Source of the DNA: Candidatus Nitrosomarinus sp.
GTDB lineage: Archaea > Thermoproteota > Nitrososphaeria > Nitrososphaerales > Nitrosopumilaceae
DNA length: 7,448 nucleotides
NCBI GenBank assembly: GCA_003702465.1
Contig: REGF01000054.1
Span: 1 to 7,448 of the forward strand
Reading direction: 5' to 3'
A program made the translations under genes and the position numbers. Below, in pieces: positions 1 through 6,333 of this stretch. Positions within the stretch are counted from its first letter, which is position 1, and each line of letters starts with the position of its first letter. The notes under the pieces were generated by a model. That model was not told the DNA's origin and did not search any database. It saw nothing but the letters and a program-made list of their open reading frames with translations.

Positions 1-585
1 TGATGGTTGTGTATAACCAGTTACTTTTACTTTTTGATCATTCCAGTTTGTAGTTGGTACCTTACCTACAGGAGCATATCCTCTAACAAAGTATCTGTTA
101 GGTGCTGGTGTATATCCAGTAACCTTTGCTCTATACTGATGGAAATCAGTCATTGCTGCATTCATGTATGCATCTTCTAATGCTGCTTGCAAAGTTGCTG
201 GAGGTTGTGATGTTGTCTCAGCTGGTTTTGGTGCTTCTGCAGTTTCTGCAGGTTTCTCAAATCCTTTAGGTAGTGTACCTTTTGGTTTGGTTGTTGCTGC
301 AGGTCTCTCAGCTGGTTTTGGTGCTTCCTTTGGTTTTGCTTCACTACCTTTTGGAAGGGTAGGTTTTGGCTTTGCTGTTTCAGCTGGTTTAGTTTCAGCT
401 GGTTTTGCAGCAGTACCTTTTGGAAGTGTAGGTTTTGGCTTTGCTGTTTCAGCTGGTTTTACCTCTGCAGGTTTAGTTTCTGCTGGTTTTGAGGTTAGCT
501 GATCAGATAATTGATTTAGTTTTGCTTCTAATTCGGCAATCTTGTCTTCAAGATCTTTTTTTGTTTGCTTTTTAGCAGCTGCCAT
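1..585 (-). CDS. Hypothetical coiled-coil / KPAE-repeat protein (C-terminus beyond window)
   Basis: I do not recognise this gene. The minus frame is open from an ATG at 585 to the window edge, giving 195 residues without a stop. Residues about 9-31 form a short coiled coil, with L12, I16, L19, L23, L26 and L30 in strict 3-4 heptad spacing. Residues 33-125 are low complexity and rich in Lys, Pro, Ala and Glu, with repeated KPAET and PTLPKG words; a 23-residue unit occurs twice and decays into a third PKGTLPKG copy near 101-108. Residues 130-195 look folded and carry VTGYTPAP (155), VRGYAPVG (167) and VTGYTQPS (188). No signal peptide or membrane segment is visible in this part, so a cytoplasmic location is inferred. 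No good Shine-Dalgarno precedes the ATG. The plausible TATA boxes imply a leader of roughly 20-45 nt, unlike the apparently leaderless neighbours. The layout suggests a self-associating N-terminus tethered by a flexible linker to a C-terminal domain; the function is unknown. Confidence 0.85.
   Translation of the reverse strand, partial: MAAAKKQTKKDLEDKIAELEAKLNQLSDQLTSKPAETKPAEVKPAETAKPKPTLPKGTAAKPAETKPAETAKPKPTLPKGSEAKPKEAPKPAERPAATTKPKGTLPKGFEKPAETAEAPKPAETTSQPPATLQAALEDAYMNAAMTDFHQYRAKVTGYTPAPNRYFVRGYAPVGKVPTTNWNDQKVKVTGYTQPS
345..459. repeat. Two direct repeat copies of 46 bp, period 69 bp, inside the left-edge gene
   Basis: Positions 345-390 and 414-459 are identical over 46 bases except for one change (358 versus 427). 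The 69-bp period is exactly 23 codons, so the repeat is in frame and encodes the duplicated PAETAKPKPTLPKG unit of the minus-strand protein. Shorter related words (GCTGGTTTTGGTGCTTC and variants) recur at about 221-240 and 309-328. This looks like internal coding duplication and not a mobile or CRISPR repeat. Confidence 0.85.
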
Positions 586-630
586 TAATTTTCATGCCAA
601 ATTCGGGGTTTATGTACATTTGGTTTGAAC

Positions 631-660
631 TATTTACAAAAAAATGATCAATTTTATATG
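631..660 (-). promoter_or_regulatory. Candidate TATA boxes for the left-edge minus-strand gene
   Basis: Read on the minus strand, CATATAAAAT (660-651) is a good archaeal TATA box and would start transcription near 629, giving a leader of about 44 nt before the ATG at 585. A second candidate, GTAAATA (637-631), would give a leader of about 20 nt. The sequence alone does not decide between them. Confidence 0.45.
652..660 (+). promoter_or_regulatory. TATA box for the Cys/His-rich protein gene
   Basis: TTTTATATG is centred about 26 nt upstream of the ATG at 682. In archaea transcription starts about 25 nt past the TATA centre, so the mRNA would begin at or next to the start codon (leaderless). 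This supports 682 as the start. The same bases can also be read as a TATA box for the opposite strand. Confidence 0.6.
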
Positions 661-681
661 CTCTATTGAAGGATTAGTATT

Positions 682-1056
682 ATGGATGACTTTGAAAAAG
701 AATTTCCAGATTTTGATTGGAAAAATACACCTGCATACAAACATCCGGGGGGTAAAAATTGTCCATGTCCTAAACACGAATACATTAGAGAACAAATCAA
801 TTTTACAAAACAAGTCAATGAAAAGGGTAAGGAACCAGCAAAAGTTACGCTAAAATTTTGTCCAGATCATTACAGAGTCTACCTAGACGAGGTAATTCCA
901 GCAATGCCATTAAAATATAGAATTTTGACAAAAATTGCATTAAAGTTAGGTGCAATCCATATTGAGCAATTAAAGTACATGGAATCAGAATTGTGTTTTT
1001 ACTGTAAATTTGGTTCTGGTGGCCATGATAAAAAAACAGAATTACCACCAATGTGA
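682..1056 (+). CDS. Cys/His-rich small hypothetical protein, possible zinc or metal binder
   Basis: This is a 124-residue soluble protein that I cannot assign to a named family. Potential metal ligands occur in three groups: C27-P-C29 with H32, C60-P-D-H63, and C105-F-Y-C108 with H115. The CPCPKH, CPDH and CFYC spacings resemble a structural zinc site or a small metal centre built from distant segments, but this is inference. The acidic, aromatic N-terminus (residues 1-13) and a helical middle (about 64-103) show no signal peptide or membrane span. The start at 682 fits a TATA box 26 nt upstream. The next gene (UbiD-like) lies about 60 bp downstream on the same strand and appears to have its own TATA-like box, so co-transcription is possible but not required. 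The overlapping open frame at 644-853 lacks any family features and is treated as a shadow. Confidence 0.8.
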   Translation: MDDFEKEFPDFDWKNTPAYKHPGGKNCPCPKHEYIREQINFTKQVNEKGKEPAKVTLKFCPDHYRVYLDEVIPAMPLKYRILTKIALKLGAIHIEQLKYMESELCFYCKFGSGGHDKKTELPPM

Positions 1057-1083
1057 ATAGTGACAAAGTGAAAAAAATCCAGT

Positions 1084-1093
1084 TAAGCTTATA
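1084..1093 (+). promoter_or_regulatory. Candidate TATA box for the UbiD-like gene
   Basis: TAAGCTTATA contains CTTATA centred near 1091, 26 nt upstream of the GTG at 1117, the same spacing as seen at the genes starting at 682 and 6374. The box overlaps the 8-bp palindrome TAAGCTTA (1084-1091). The spacing favours GTG 1117 over TTG 1111 as the start. Confidence 0.45.
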
Positions 1094-1116
1094 CCTGATC
1101 TAAAAAGAGTTTGATT

Positions 1117-2559
1117 GTGCCAATACAAGATACTCAAGAATTCATCAATGAACTAGAAAAACATGGAGAATTAAAAAGAGTAAAAACAGAAGTAAACCAG
1201 GATTTAGAAATTGCAGAAATTTTAAGAAGAGAAATGTATTCAAATGGACCTGCAATTCTTTTTGAAAATGTAAAGGGTCACAGTATGCCAGTTTTAGGAA
1301 ATGCATTTGGTTCAATGAAAAGACTCGAAATAGGATTAGAGATGACAGACTTTACAGAAATTGGACATAGAATAACAGATATGACAAAAATGGACATGCC
1401 ATCAGGATTTCTAAATAAAATAAAAAAACTTCCCGAACTTTCAAAAATGACTGCTTCTTTTCCCAAGATGGAATCTAGTGGATTAGTTACAGAAGTTACA
1501 TCAACAGATGCATCATTTGATGATTTACCAATAATCAAATCATGGCCTAATGATGCAGGACGATTTATCACATTGGGATTAATTGCAACAAAACATCCAG
1601 AAACAGGAGTTCGAAATTTAGGAGTTTACAGAATGCAAATTATAGACAAAACACATGCATCAATGCACTGGCAAAAACATAAGAGGGGAGCAAATCATGG
1701 AGATATTTCAAAGGATAAAGGAGAAAAAATTCCAGCAGCAATAATTTTTGGAGGAGAACCAGCAACAGTATTTTCATCAATTGCACCAGTACCAGAAGGA
1801 CTTGACAAATATCTATTTGCAGGAATTACAAGAAAAGAAGGAATCAAGACAGTAAAATGTAAAACAATCGATTTAGATGTGCCAGCAAATGCAGAGATTG
1901 TTTTAGAAGGTTATGTAGATCCTGCAGACATTAGAGATGAAGGTCCATTTGGAGATCATACAGGATATTACACTCCAGTTGAACCATACCCAACATTTAC
2001 ACTAACAGGAATTATGAGAAGAAAGAACCCAGTTTATGTTACAACAGTTGTAGGTAAACCAATTTTAGAAGACGCTTACATTGGAAAAGTAATTGAACGT
2101 TCATTTTTACCATTGGTTCAAATGTTTCATCCAGAAGTTGTAGACTTTAGTATGCCAGCTGCTGGATGGTTCCAAGGTTTTGCAGTAATTTCAATCAAAA
2201 AAAGATATCCAGGTCAAGCTAAAAAAGTAATGATGGGGTTATGGGGAACAGGGCAACTTGCACTAACCAAAATGTTCGTAGTAGTTGATGAAGATATCAA
2301 CGTACATGATATGAATGACGTAATTTGGGCAATTACAACAAGAGCAGATGCAGCTAGAGACACAGTAATTATCAACAACACACCAACAGATACGTTAGAT
2401 CCAGCATCACCATTAGTTAATCTGGGTTCTAAAATGGGAATTGATGCAACACAAAAAACCAAAGAAGAAGGATACATGAGAGAAATTCAACAACAGGTAA
2501 AAGTTGATGAGAAAACAAAGAATTTAGTGGATTCTAAATGGTCTGATTATGGGTTATAA
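1117..2559 (+). CDS. UbiD-family prenylated-FMN-dependent decarboxylase
   Basis: This 480-residue protein has full UbiD-family length. UbiD enzymes use prenylated FMN, made by a UbiX flavin prenyltransferase, to remove carboxyl groups from aromatic or alpha,beta-unsaturated acids. Visible motifs include NLGVYRMQ, with N167 and R172 matching the cofactor-binding Asn and catalytic Arg of the family; SSIAPVPEGLDKY, the conserved stretch before the core; and DEGPFGDHTGYY, with E275 and D280 at the spacing of the family's Glu and Glu/Asp catalytic pair. The catalytic set looks intact. I chose GTG 1117 because a TATA-like box lies 26 nt upstream; TTG 1111 would add two residues. The substrate is uncertain. 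The convergent MqnC-like neighbour suggests a decarboxylase late in futalosine menaquinone synthesis. The archaeal mevalonate route also needs a UbiD homologue (anhydromevalonate-phosphate decarboxylase), and I cannot separate the two by eye. A UbiX partner is not in the window. Confidence 0.9.
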   Translation: MPIQDTQEFINELEKHGELKRVKTEVNQDLEIAEILRREMYSNGPAILFENVKGHSMPVLGNAFGSMKRLEIGLEMTDFTEIGHRITDMTKMDMPSGFLNKIKKLPELSKMTASFPKMESSGLVTEVTSTDASFDDLPIIKSWPNDAGRFITLGLIATKHPETGVRNLGVYRMQIIDKTHASMHWQKHKRGANHGDISKDKGEKIPAAIIFGGEPATVFSSIAPVPEGLDKYLFAGITRKEGIKTVKCKTIDLDVPANAEIVLEGYVDPADIRDEGPFGDHTGYYTPVEPYPTFTLTGIMRRKNPVYVTTVVGKPILEDAYIGKVIERSFLPLVQMFHPEVVDFSMPAAGWFQGFAVISIKKRYPGQAKKVMMGLWGTGQLALTKMFVVVDEDINVHDMNDVIWAITTRADAARDTVIINNTPTDTLDPASPLVNLGSKMGIDATQKTKEEGYMREIQQQVKVDEKTKNLVDSKWSDYGL

Positions 2560-3672
2560 TGTGCGAATAGGATTATAGAAATTATCTCGTTCCTCGACTT
2601 CATAGCCAATTTGATGAATTGCATCAACAATTATTTTATCAGTCAATTCAGTTGAACGGGCACCAGTACAGGATACGACTTCTTCTCCAATTAGAGTACC
2701 ACCAAAATCATCTGCACCATATTGCAAAGCGAGTTGAGCCATACCAATTCCATTAGTTAGCCAAGAAGATTGAATGTGAGGAATTAGTCCATCAAATACC
2801 AAACGAGAAATTGCAATCATTTTCAAAAGTTGAATTCCACCTGTTCCATATTCAACAATTCCCTCATCTTGCATCAAAGTATTATTTGGTTCAAAATTCC
2901 AAGGAATAAAAGCCATAAAGCCATTAGTTTTTTCTTGTAGTTTTACAATTTTAGAAAAGTGCTCAACAATATCATTTTTGTTTTCAACATGACCATACAT
3001 CATGGTAGCAGAACCAGGAATTCCTACAGAATGTGCTTCATCCATAATTCTAATCCATGCATCACTAGAAATTTTCTTTGGACTAATAATTTCCTTAACT
3101 GAATCAGTTAAAATTTCAGCTCCAGCTCCAGGAATAGATTGTAAACCTGCTTCTTTTAATCTAGATAAAATTTCTTTAGTAGAAGATTTTTCAACTTTTG
3201 CAATCATATCAATTTCAGATGTAGACAATCCATGAACACCGACACTTGGAAATTTTTCACGAATCATTTTGAATGCATCTTCATAATATTCAATTTTCAA
3301 ATTCGGATTATGTCCACCTTGAATTAGCACTTGACGAATTTTAAACATATCATATGATGTTTTGACACGTGTTTCAATTTCATCAAGAGATAAGGTGTAA
3401 GAATCTTCAGCACCAGGAGATCTATAAAATGCACAAAATTTACAATCAGTAATACAGACATTAGTATAATTCAAAATAATATTATTTACAAAAGATGCCT
3501 TGTTACCAAATTGTTTCTTGGACAAATATCCAGATACCAATCCCATTAAATGAACATCATCAGATTCTAATAATCTCAAAATATCGTCAGATTTTGGTCT
3601 AACACCTTTAAGAGAATTTTCTAAAATATCTTTGATATCACTTTTTTGTATCTGTTCAGTAGTCTGACTCAA
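2554..3672 (-). CDS. mqnC: Radical SAM enzyme, MqnC-like (cyclic dehypoxanthinyl futalosine synthase)
   Basis: This is a 372-residue radical SAM protein of the MqnC/MqnE/CofG/CofH group. The iron-sulfur cluster motif is C73-ITD-C77-KF-C80 within NYTNVCITDCKFCAFYR, the CX3CX2C form. QGGHNP (118-123), SIPGAGAEIL, FIPWNFEPNNT and the C-terminal QYGADDFGGTLIGEEVV segment resemble MqnC more than CofH or MqnE. MqnC uses SAM to cyclise dehypoxanthine futalosine in the chorismate-derived menaquinone pathway, in the cytoplasm. Nitrososphaerota are known to contain menaquinones, which fits. The only plausible start is TTG at 3672: no other in-frame start precedes residue 43, and an AATAAATA box lies about 28 nt upstream, so a leaderless mRNA is likely. 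It is convergent with the UbiD-like gene and divergent from the aro cluster. The family is confident; the choice of MqnC over a paralogous futalosine or F420 enzyme is moderately so. Confidence 0.8.
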   Translation of the reverse strand: MSQTTEQIQKSDIKDILENSLKGVRPKSDDILRLLESDDVHLMGLVSGYLSKKQFGNKASFVNNIILNYTNVCITDCKFCAFYRSPGAEDSYTLSLDEIETRVKTSYDMFKIRQVLIQGGHNPNLKIEYYEDAFKMIREKFPSVGVHGLSTSEIDMIAKVEKSSTKEILSRLKEAGLQSIPGAGAEILTDSVKEIISPKKISSDAWIRIMDEAHSVGIPGSATMMYGHVENKNDIVEHFSKIVKLQEKTNGFMAFIPWNFEPNNTLMQDEGIVEYGTGGIQLLKMIAISRLVFDGLIPHIQSSWLTNGIGMAQLALQYGADDFGGTLIGEEVVSCTGARSTELTDKIIVDAIHQIGYEVEERDNFYNPIRTL

Positions 3673-3693
3673 TTATTATTCATGCTTAAGAAT

Positions 3694-3715
3694 TTCTATT
3701 TATTCCTTGATAGAA
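3694..3715. promoter_or_regulatory. Inverted repeat TTCTAT-N10-ATAGAA over the mqnC-like promoter
   Basis: The six-base arms 3694-3699 and 3710-3715 are perfect inverse complements separated by 10 bases, and the left arm overlaps the minus-strand TATA box. The arrangement would suit a dimeric regulator that blocks TBP, but arms this short and AT-rich can arise by chance. Confidence 0.25.
3697..3704 (-). promoter_or_regulatory. TATA box for the mqnC-like gene
   Basis: AATAAATA on the minus strand is centred about 28 nt upstream of the TTG at 3672, fitting a leaderless or nearly leaderless archaeal transcript and supporting the non-ATG start. It lies partly inside the inverted repeat TTCTAT-N10-ATAGAA (3694-3715). 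Confidence 0.5.
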
Positions 3716-3737
3716 TTAAGGGTAAAAAGAGATAAAG

Positions 3738-3752
3738 AATTCATGATGAATT
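3738..3752. promoter_or_regulatory. 15-bp palindrome AATTCAT-G-ATGAATT, candidate operator
   Basis: Perfect 7-bp arms flank a single central G, midway in the 145-bp gap between the divergent mqnC-like and ADTH synthase genes. It lies upstream of both candidate TATA boxes, where an archaeal activator or a shared regulator could bind. No factor can be named from the sequence. Confidence 0.3.
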
Positions 3753-3784
3753 TAAAATGTTTTTGAGCATACAGATACACGTTA

Positions 3785-3791
3785 TTTTTAA
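3785..3791 (+). promoter_or_regulatory. Candidate TATA box for the shikimate cluster
   Basis: TTTTTAA is centred about 30 nt before the ATG at 3818, so the transcript would start a few bases upstream of the first codon. No Shine-Dalgarno is visible between the box and the ATG. This is probably the main promoter for the ADTH synthase, dehydroquinate synthase II and aroD genes. Confidence 0.45.
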
Positions 3792-3817
3792 GTAGGGCTG
3801 AAAGAACAAAACAACAC

Positions 3818-4600
3818 ATGGTATCAGCAAATGAAATTAGATTGAATAGAATCATGAGAAAAGGAAAAATGCTTTGTATTCCAATGGATCATGGTATTTC
3901 AAATGGCCCTATTGAAGGACTTGAAAATCCAGCAGATACAATTTACAAATGTGAAGGACATGGATTGACAAGTGTCATTATTAACAAAGGAATTCTCAAA
4001 TCATTACCAAAACCACCAAAAATTGGTACTTTAGTTCATTTTTCAAGTAGTACAGCATTATCATTATCACCAAATCGAAAAATGCTCACTGGAACAGTAA
4101 AAGAAGCTGTTGCATTAGGAGCAGATGGAGTTTCACTTCACATCAATATTGGTGGAAAAGAAGAACCAGAAATGTTAGAACAACTTGGATTAACAGCAGA
4201 TCAATGTCATAGATGGGGAATGCCACTTTTAGCAATGATGTATCCAAGAGGAGAAAATGTTCCAAATCCACACGACCCAGAAACTGTAGCACATGTTGCA
4301 AGAATTGGTGCAGAATGTGGAGCAGATATTGTTAAAACACTATACACTGGAGATATTGATTCATTTTCAAAAATTGTTAAAAGTACACCAGTTCCAATTG
4401 TTATTGCAGGAGGTCCAAAAGCTAAAACAGATTTAGACATACTTCAAATGACTGAAGATGCAATCACTGCAGGAGCTAAAGGAGTAACATATGGAAGAAA
4501 TATTTTTGCACATAAAAAACCTGAAAAAATGGTTCAAGCATTATCAGAAATAATTTTCAAGAAAGGAACTGCAAAGGAAGCAATGAAGAGAATTGAGTAA
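3818..4600 (+). CDS. aroA': 2-amino-3,7-dideoxy-D-threo-hept-6-ulosonate synthase (ADTH synthase)
   Basis: This 260-residue class I aldolase of the DhnA family makes ADTH from L-aspartate semialdehyde and 6-deoxy-5-ketofructose 1-phosphate, the archaeal replacement for DAHP synthase at the start of the aromatic pathway. The N-terminal IPMDHGISNGPIEGL carries D24, MMYPRG carries Y142, and ADIVKTLYTGD carries K173, the expected Schiff-base lysine. The Asp/Tyr/Lys set and the 31-residue Tyr-to-Lys gap agree with what I recall for the Methanocaldococcus enzyme. GGPK near the C-terminus is the phosphate-binding strand of the barrel. Archaeal fructose-bisphosphate aldolases share this fold, but the directly following dehydroquinate synthase II gene, which uses ADTH, decides the call. 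The stop overlaps the next gene by 8 bases, so the two are translationally coupled. Confidence 0.93.
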   Translation: MVSANEIRLNRIMRKGKMLCIPMDHGISNGPIEGLENPADTIYKCEGHGLTSVIINKGILKSLPKPPKIGTLVHFSSSTALSLSPNRKMLTGTVKEAVALGADGVSLHINIGGKEEPEMLEQLGLTADQCHRWGMPLLAMMYPRGENVPNPHDPETVAHVARIGAECGADIVKTLYTGDIDSFSKIVKSTPVPIVIAGGPKAKTDLDILQMTEDAITAGAKGVTYGRNIFAHKKPEKMVQALSEIIFKKGTAKEAMKRIE

Positions 4601-5654
4601 AACAAGAGAATTAATAATTTTACCAAAAGTAAATCAAGCACAACTTACAAAATTTTTACCTCAATTAGAGGAAGAAGGGATTAAAACAGTTTTTCTTGAT
4701 CCAAAAAAATTAGGAAAGAAAAAAACAAAATTAAAAACAATTTCCACATCAAATTCTTCAAACTACGTAGTATTAGAAAAAGAAAATTCAACAAAACCAA
4801 AAGGGAAAAAAGTTGGGATTAAATTTGAAGTTCTATCAAATGCAGACATTGACAACGTATTATCAATTTCAAAGAAAGGATTGGATTTTGTCATCATTGA
4901 AGTGAAAGATTGGAAGATCATCCCATTAGAAAACATAATTGCAAAATTACATAAAATTCATACAAAGATTTTTGCAATTGCTAGAACACCTGAAGAAGTA
5001 AGAAAAATGTTTTCAATTTTAGAAGTTGGTGTAGATGGAGTAATTTTCAGCACATCATCAATTAATGAAGTTAGAGAAGCAATGGTATACTTAGGTACAA
5101 GAAGTTTTGATATGAAACCAGCAAAAATTCTTGAAATTAAAGAAGTTGGAGACGGTGAAAGAGTTTGTGTAGATACAGCTTCTATGTTACATAAAGGAGA
5201 AGGAATGTTAATTGGGAGTAGATCAAATTTCTTATTCCTCGTGCATAATGAATCAGTTGGTTCATCATTTACATCACCACGTCCATTTAGAGTAAATGCA
5301 GGAGCAGTACATTGTTACACATTATCTCCAGACGGTACAACAAATTATTTGTCAGAAGTAGAAACAGGTTCAGAAGTATTAATACTAAATTCTAAAGGTA
5401 AGGCAAGAAGAGCTACAGTAGGAAGATCAAAAATTGAAAGAAGACCCATGTTAATGATTAAAGCATCAGTAGGAAATGAAATTGGAGGAATAATAGCACA
5501 AGATGCAGAGACTATTAGATTTGTAAAACCTAACGGCCAATTAGTATCAGTTACCCATCTCAAAAAAGGAGATATCGTAATGGCACATGCAAAACCGGCA
5601 ACCGGCAGACATTTTGGAATGGAAGTTTCTGACGAATACATATTAGAAAAATAA
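4593..5654 (+). CDS. aroB': 3-dehydroquinate synthase II (archaeal type)
   Basis: This 353-residue protein converts ADTH to 3-dehydroquinate by NAD-dependent oxidative deamination and cyclisation. It is unrelated to bacterial AroB and is typical of archaea using the ADTH route. The conserved C-terminal half is clear: FDMKPAKILEIKEVGDGERVCVDTA from about residue 172 (two adjoining conserved blocks), PRPFRVNAGAVHCYT at 229-243, YLSEVETGSEVL, GRSKIERRPMLMI and AQDAETIRFV. The N-terminal half is lysine-rich and more variable, as is usual. Length is within the family range. The start is TTG at 4593, overlapping the previous stop codon by 8 bases; no ATG or GTG lies nearby in frame. The tight overlap and shared pathway indicate one mRNA with the ADTH synthase. 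Confidence 0.94.
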   Translation: MSKTRELIILPKVNQAQLTKFLPQLEEEGIKTVFLDPKKLGKKKTKLKTISTSNSSNYVVLEKENSTKPKGKKVGIKFEVLSNADIDNVLSISKKGLDFVIIEVKDWKIIPLENIIAKLHKIHTKIFAIARTPEEVRKMFSILEVGVDGVIFSTSSINEVREAMVYLGTRSFDMKPAKILEIKEVGDGERVCVDTASMLHKGEGMLIGSRSNFLFLVHNESVGSSFTSPRPFRVNAGAVHCYTLSPDGTTNYLSEVETGSEVLILNSKGKARRATVGRSKIERRPMLMIKASVGNEIGGIIAQDAETIRFVKPNGQLVSVTHLKKGDIVMAHAKPATGRHFGMEVSDEYILEK

Positions 5655-5655
5655 A

Positions 5656-6333
5656 ATGAAATACAAAACTTGTATATCAATTGCAGAAAATTCGCCAAAG
5701 AAAATCAAAAATAAATTAAAAGAATCATTCAAAAAATCAGATTATGTAGAAGTAAGATTAGATTTTCTTAAAACAAAGGATGTTCCAGAAGCACTAGAAA
5801 GTATTAAAAAAGATTTGAAAAAAGTTGTCTGCACATTAAGACCAAAAAATGAAGGGGGTAAATTCACAGGTTCTGAAAAGGAAAGAATTGCAATTTTGAA
5901 ACTTATTGCTGAGTATAATCCATTTTTGTTAGATGTGGAATTTAACACATTAAATAAAAATAAAGAATTGTCAAAATATCTTAAAAGCACTAAAACAAAA
6001 TTATTAGTTTCTTGGCATGATTTTAAAAAAACACCAAAGTCATCAGAGTTAAAAAATAAAATTAAAAAAATGAGTAAATTTTCAAATAATGTTAAAATCG
6101 TTAGTACTGCAAAATCAGTAGATGATGCAACAAGAATGCTTGAATTGTATAACAAAACAGGAAAAAATAATTTGATTTCATTTGCTATGGGTGATGCGGG
6201 TAAAATTTCGAGAATTTTGTGCCTATATTTAGGCAGTCCATATACATACGTCTCATTAGGAAAAGCTGTTGCACCAGGACAATTCAGTGTAGATGAAGTA
6301 AACAAAATTATCAATCTAAAAAGTAACAAATGA
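5656..6333 (+). CDS. aroD: Type I 3-dehydroquinate dehydratase
   Basis: This 225-residue TIM-barrel enzyme dehydrates 3-dehydroquinate to 3-dehydroshikimate through a Schiff base. Visible residues are E32 and R34 in VEVRLDF, R62 in CTLRP, catalytic H121 in VSWHDF, Schiff-base lysine K147 in NNVKIVSTA, R186 in ISRIL, S200 in YVSLG and Q209 in APGQFS. All expected catalytic and substrate-binding positions of the type I family are present. The protein is short but complete, typical of archaeal forms, and very Lys-rich. The ATG lies one base after the dehydroquinate synthase stop and no Shine-Dalgarno is visible, so translation probably depends on coupling. The long antisense frame over this gene (5742-6329) has no family features and reflects AT-rich composition. 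Confidence 0.95.
   Translation: MKYKTCISIAENSPKKIKNKLKESFKKSDYVEVRLDFLKTKDVPEALESIKKDLKKVVCTLRPKNEGGKFTGSEKERIAILKLIAEYNPFLLDVEFNTLNKNKELSKYLKSTKTKLLVSWHDFKKTPKSSELKNKIKKMSKFSNNVKIVSTAKSVDDATRMLELYNKTGKNNLISFAMGDAGKISRILCLYLGSPYTYVSLGKAVAPGQFSVDEVNKIINLKSNK

Noticed and set aside
345..459. Possible CRISPR-like or mobile repeat array
   Set aside because: The repeat is in coding frame with a 23-codon period, has only two good copies, no distinct spacers, and no cas genes nearby.
164..502. Plus-strand open frame coding a Ser/Ala/Gly/Phe repeat protein
   Set aside because: It is the antisense of the minus-strand KPAE-repeat gene. The minus frame is open over the full 585 bases, has a sensible ATG and a coiled coil, and continues into a non-repetitive domain, while the plus frame is only a translation of the same repeats.
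644..853. 69-residue plus-strand frame overlapping the Cys/His-rich gene
   Set aside because: It overlaps the 682-1056 gene in another frame, starts within the promoter core, and has no recognisable motif.
1278..1571. Minus-strand frame inside the UbiD-like gene
   Set aside because: It is antisense to a well-supported enzyme, with no family motifs or promoter; the frame at 2214-2477 is rejected for the same reason.
3818..4600. Fructose-bisphosphate aldolase class I (DhnA) as the call for this gene
   Set aside because: The fold is shared, but the adjoining dehydroquinate synthase II gene and the aro cluster point to ADTH synthase.
5742..6329. 195-residue antisense frame covering aroD
   Set aside because: Its length is explained by AT-rich, Lys-rich codons in aroD that rarely give stops on the opposite strand. 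It is rich in Leu, Phe and Ser without any domain, and aroD is fully supported by catalytic residues.
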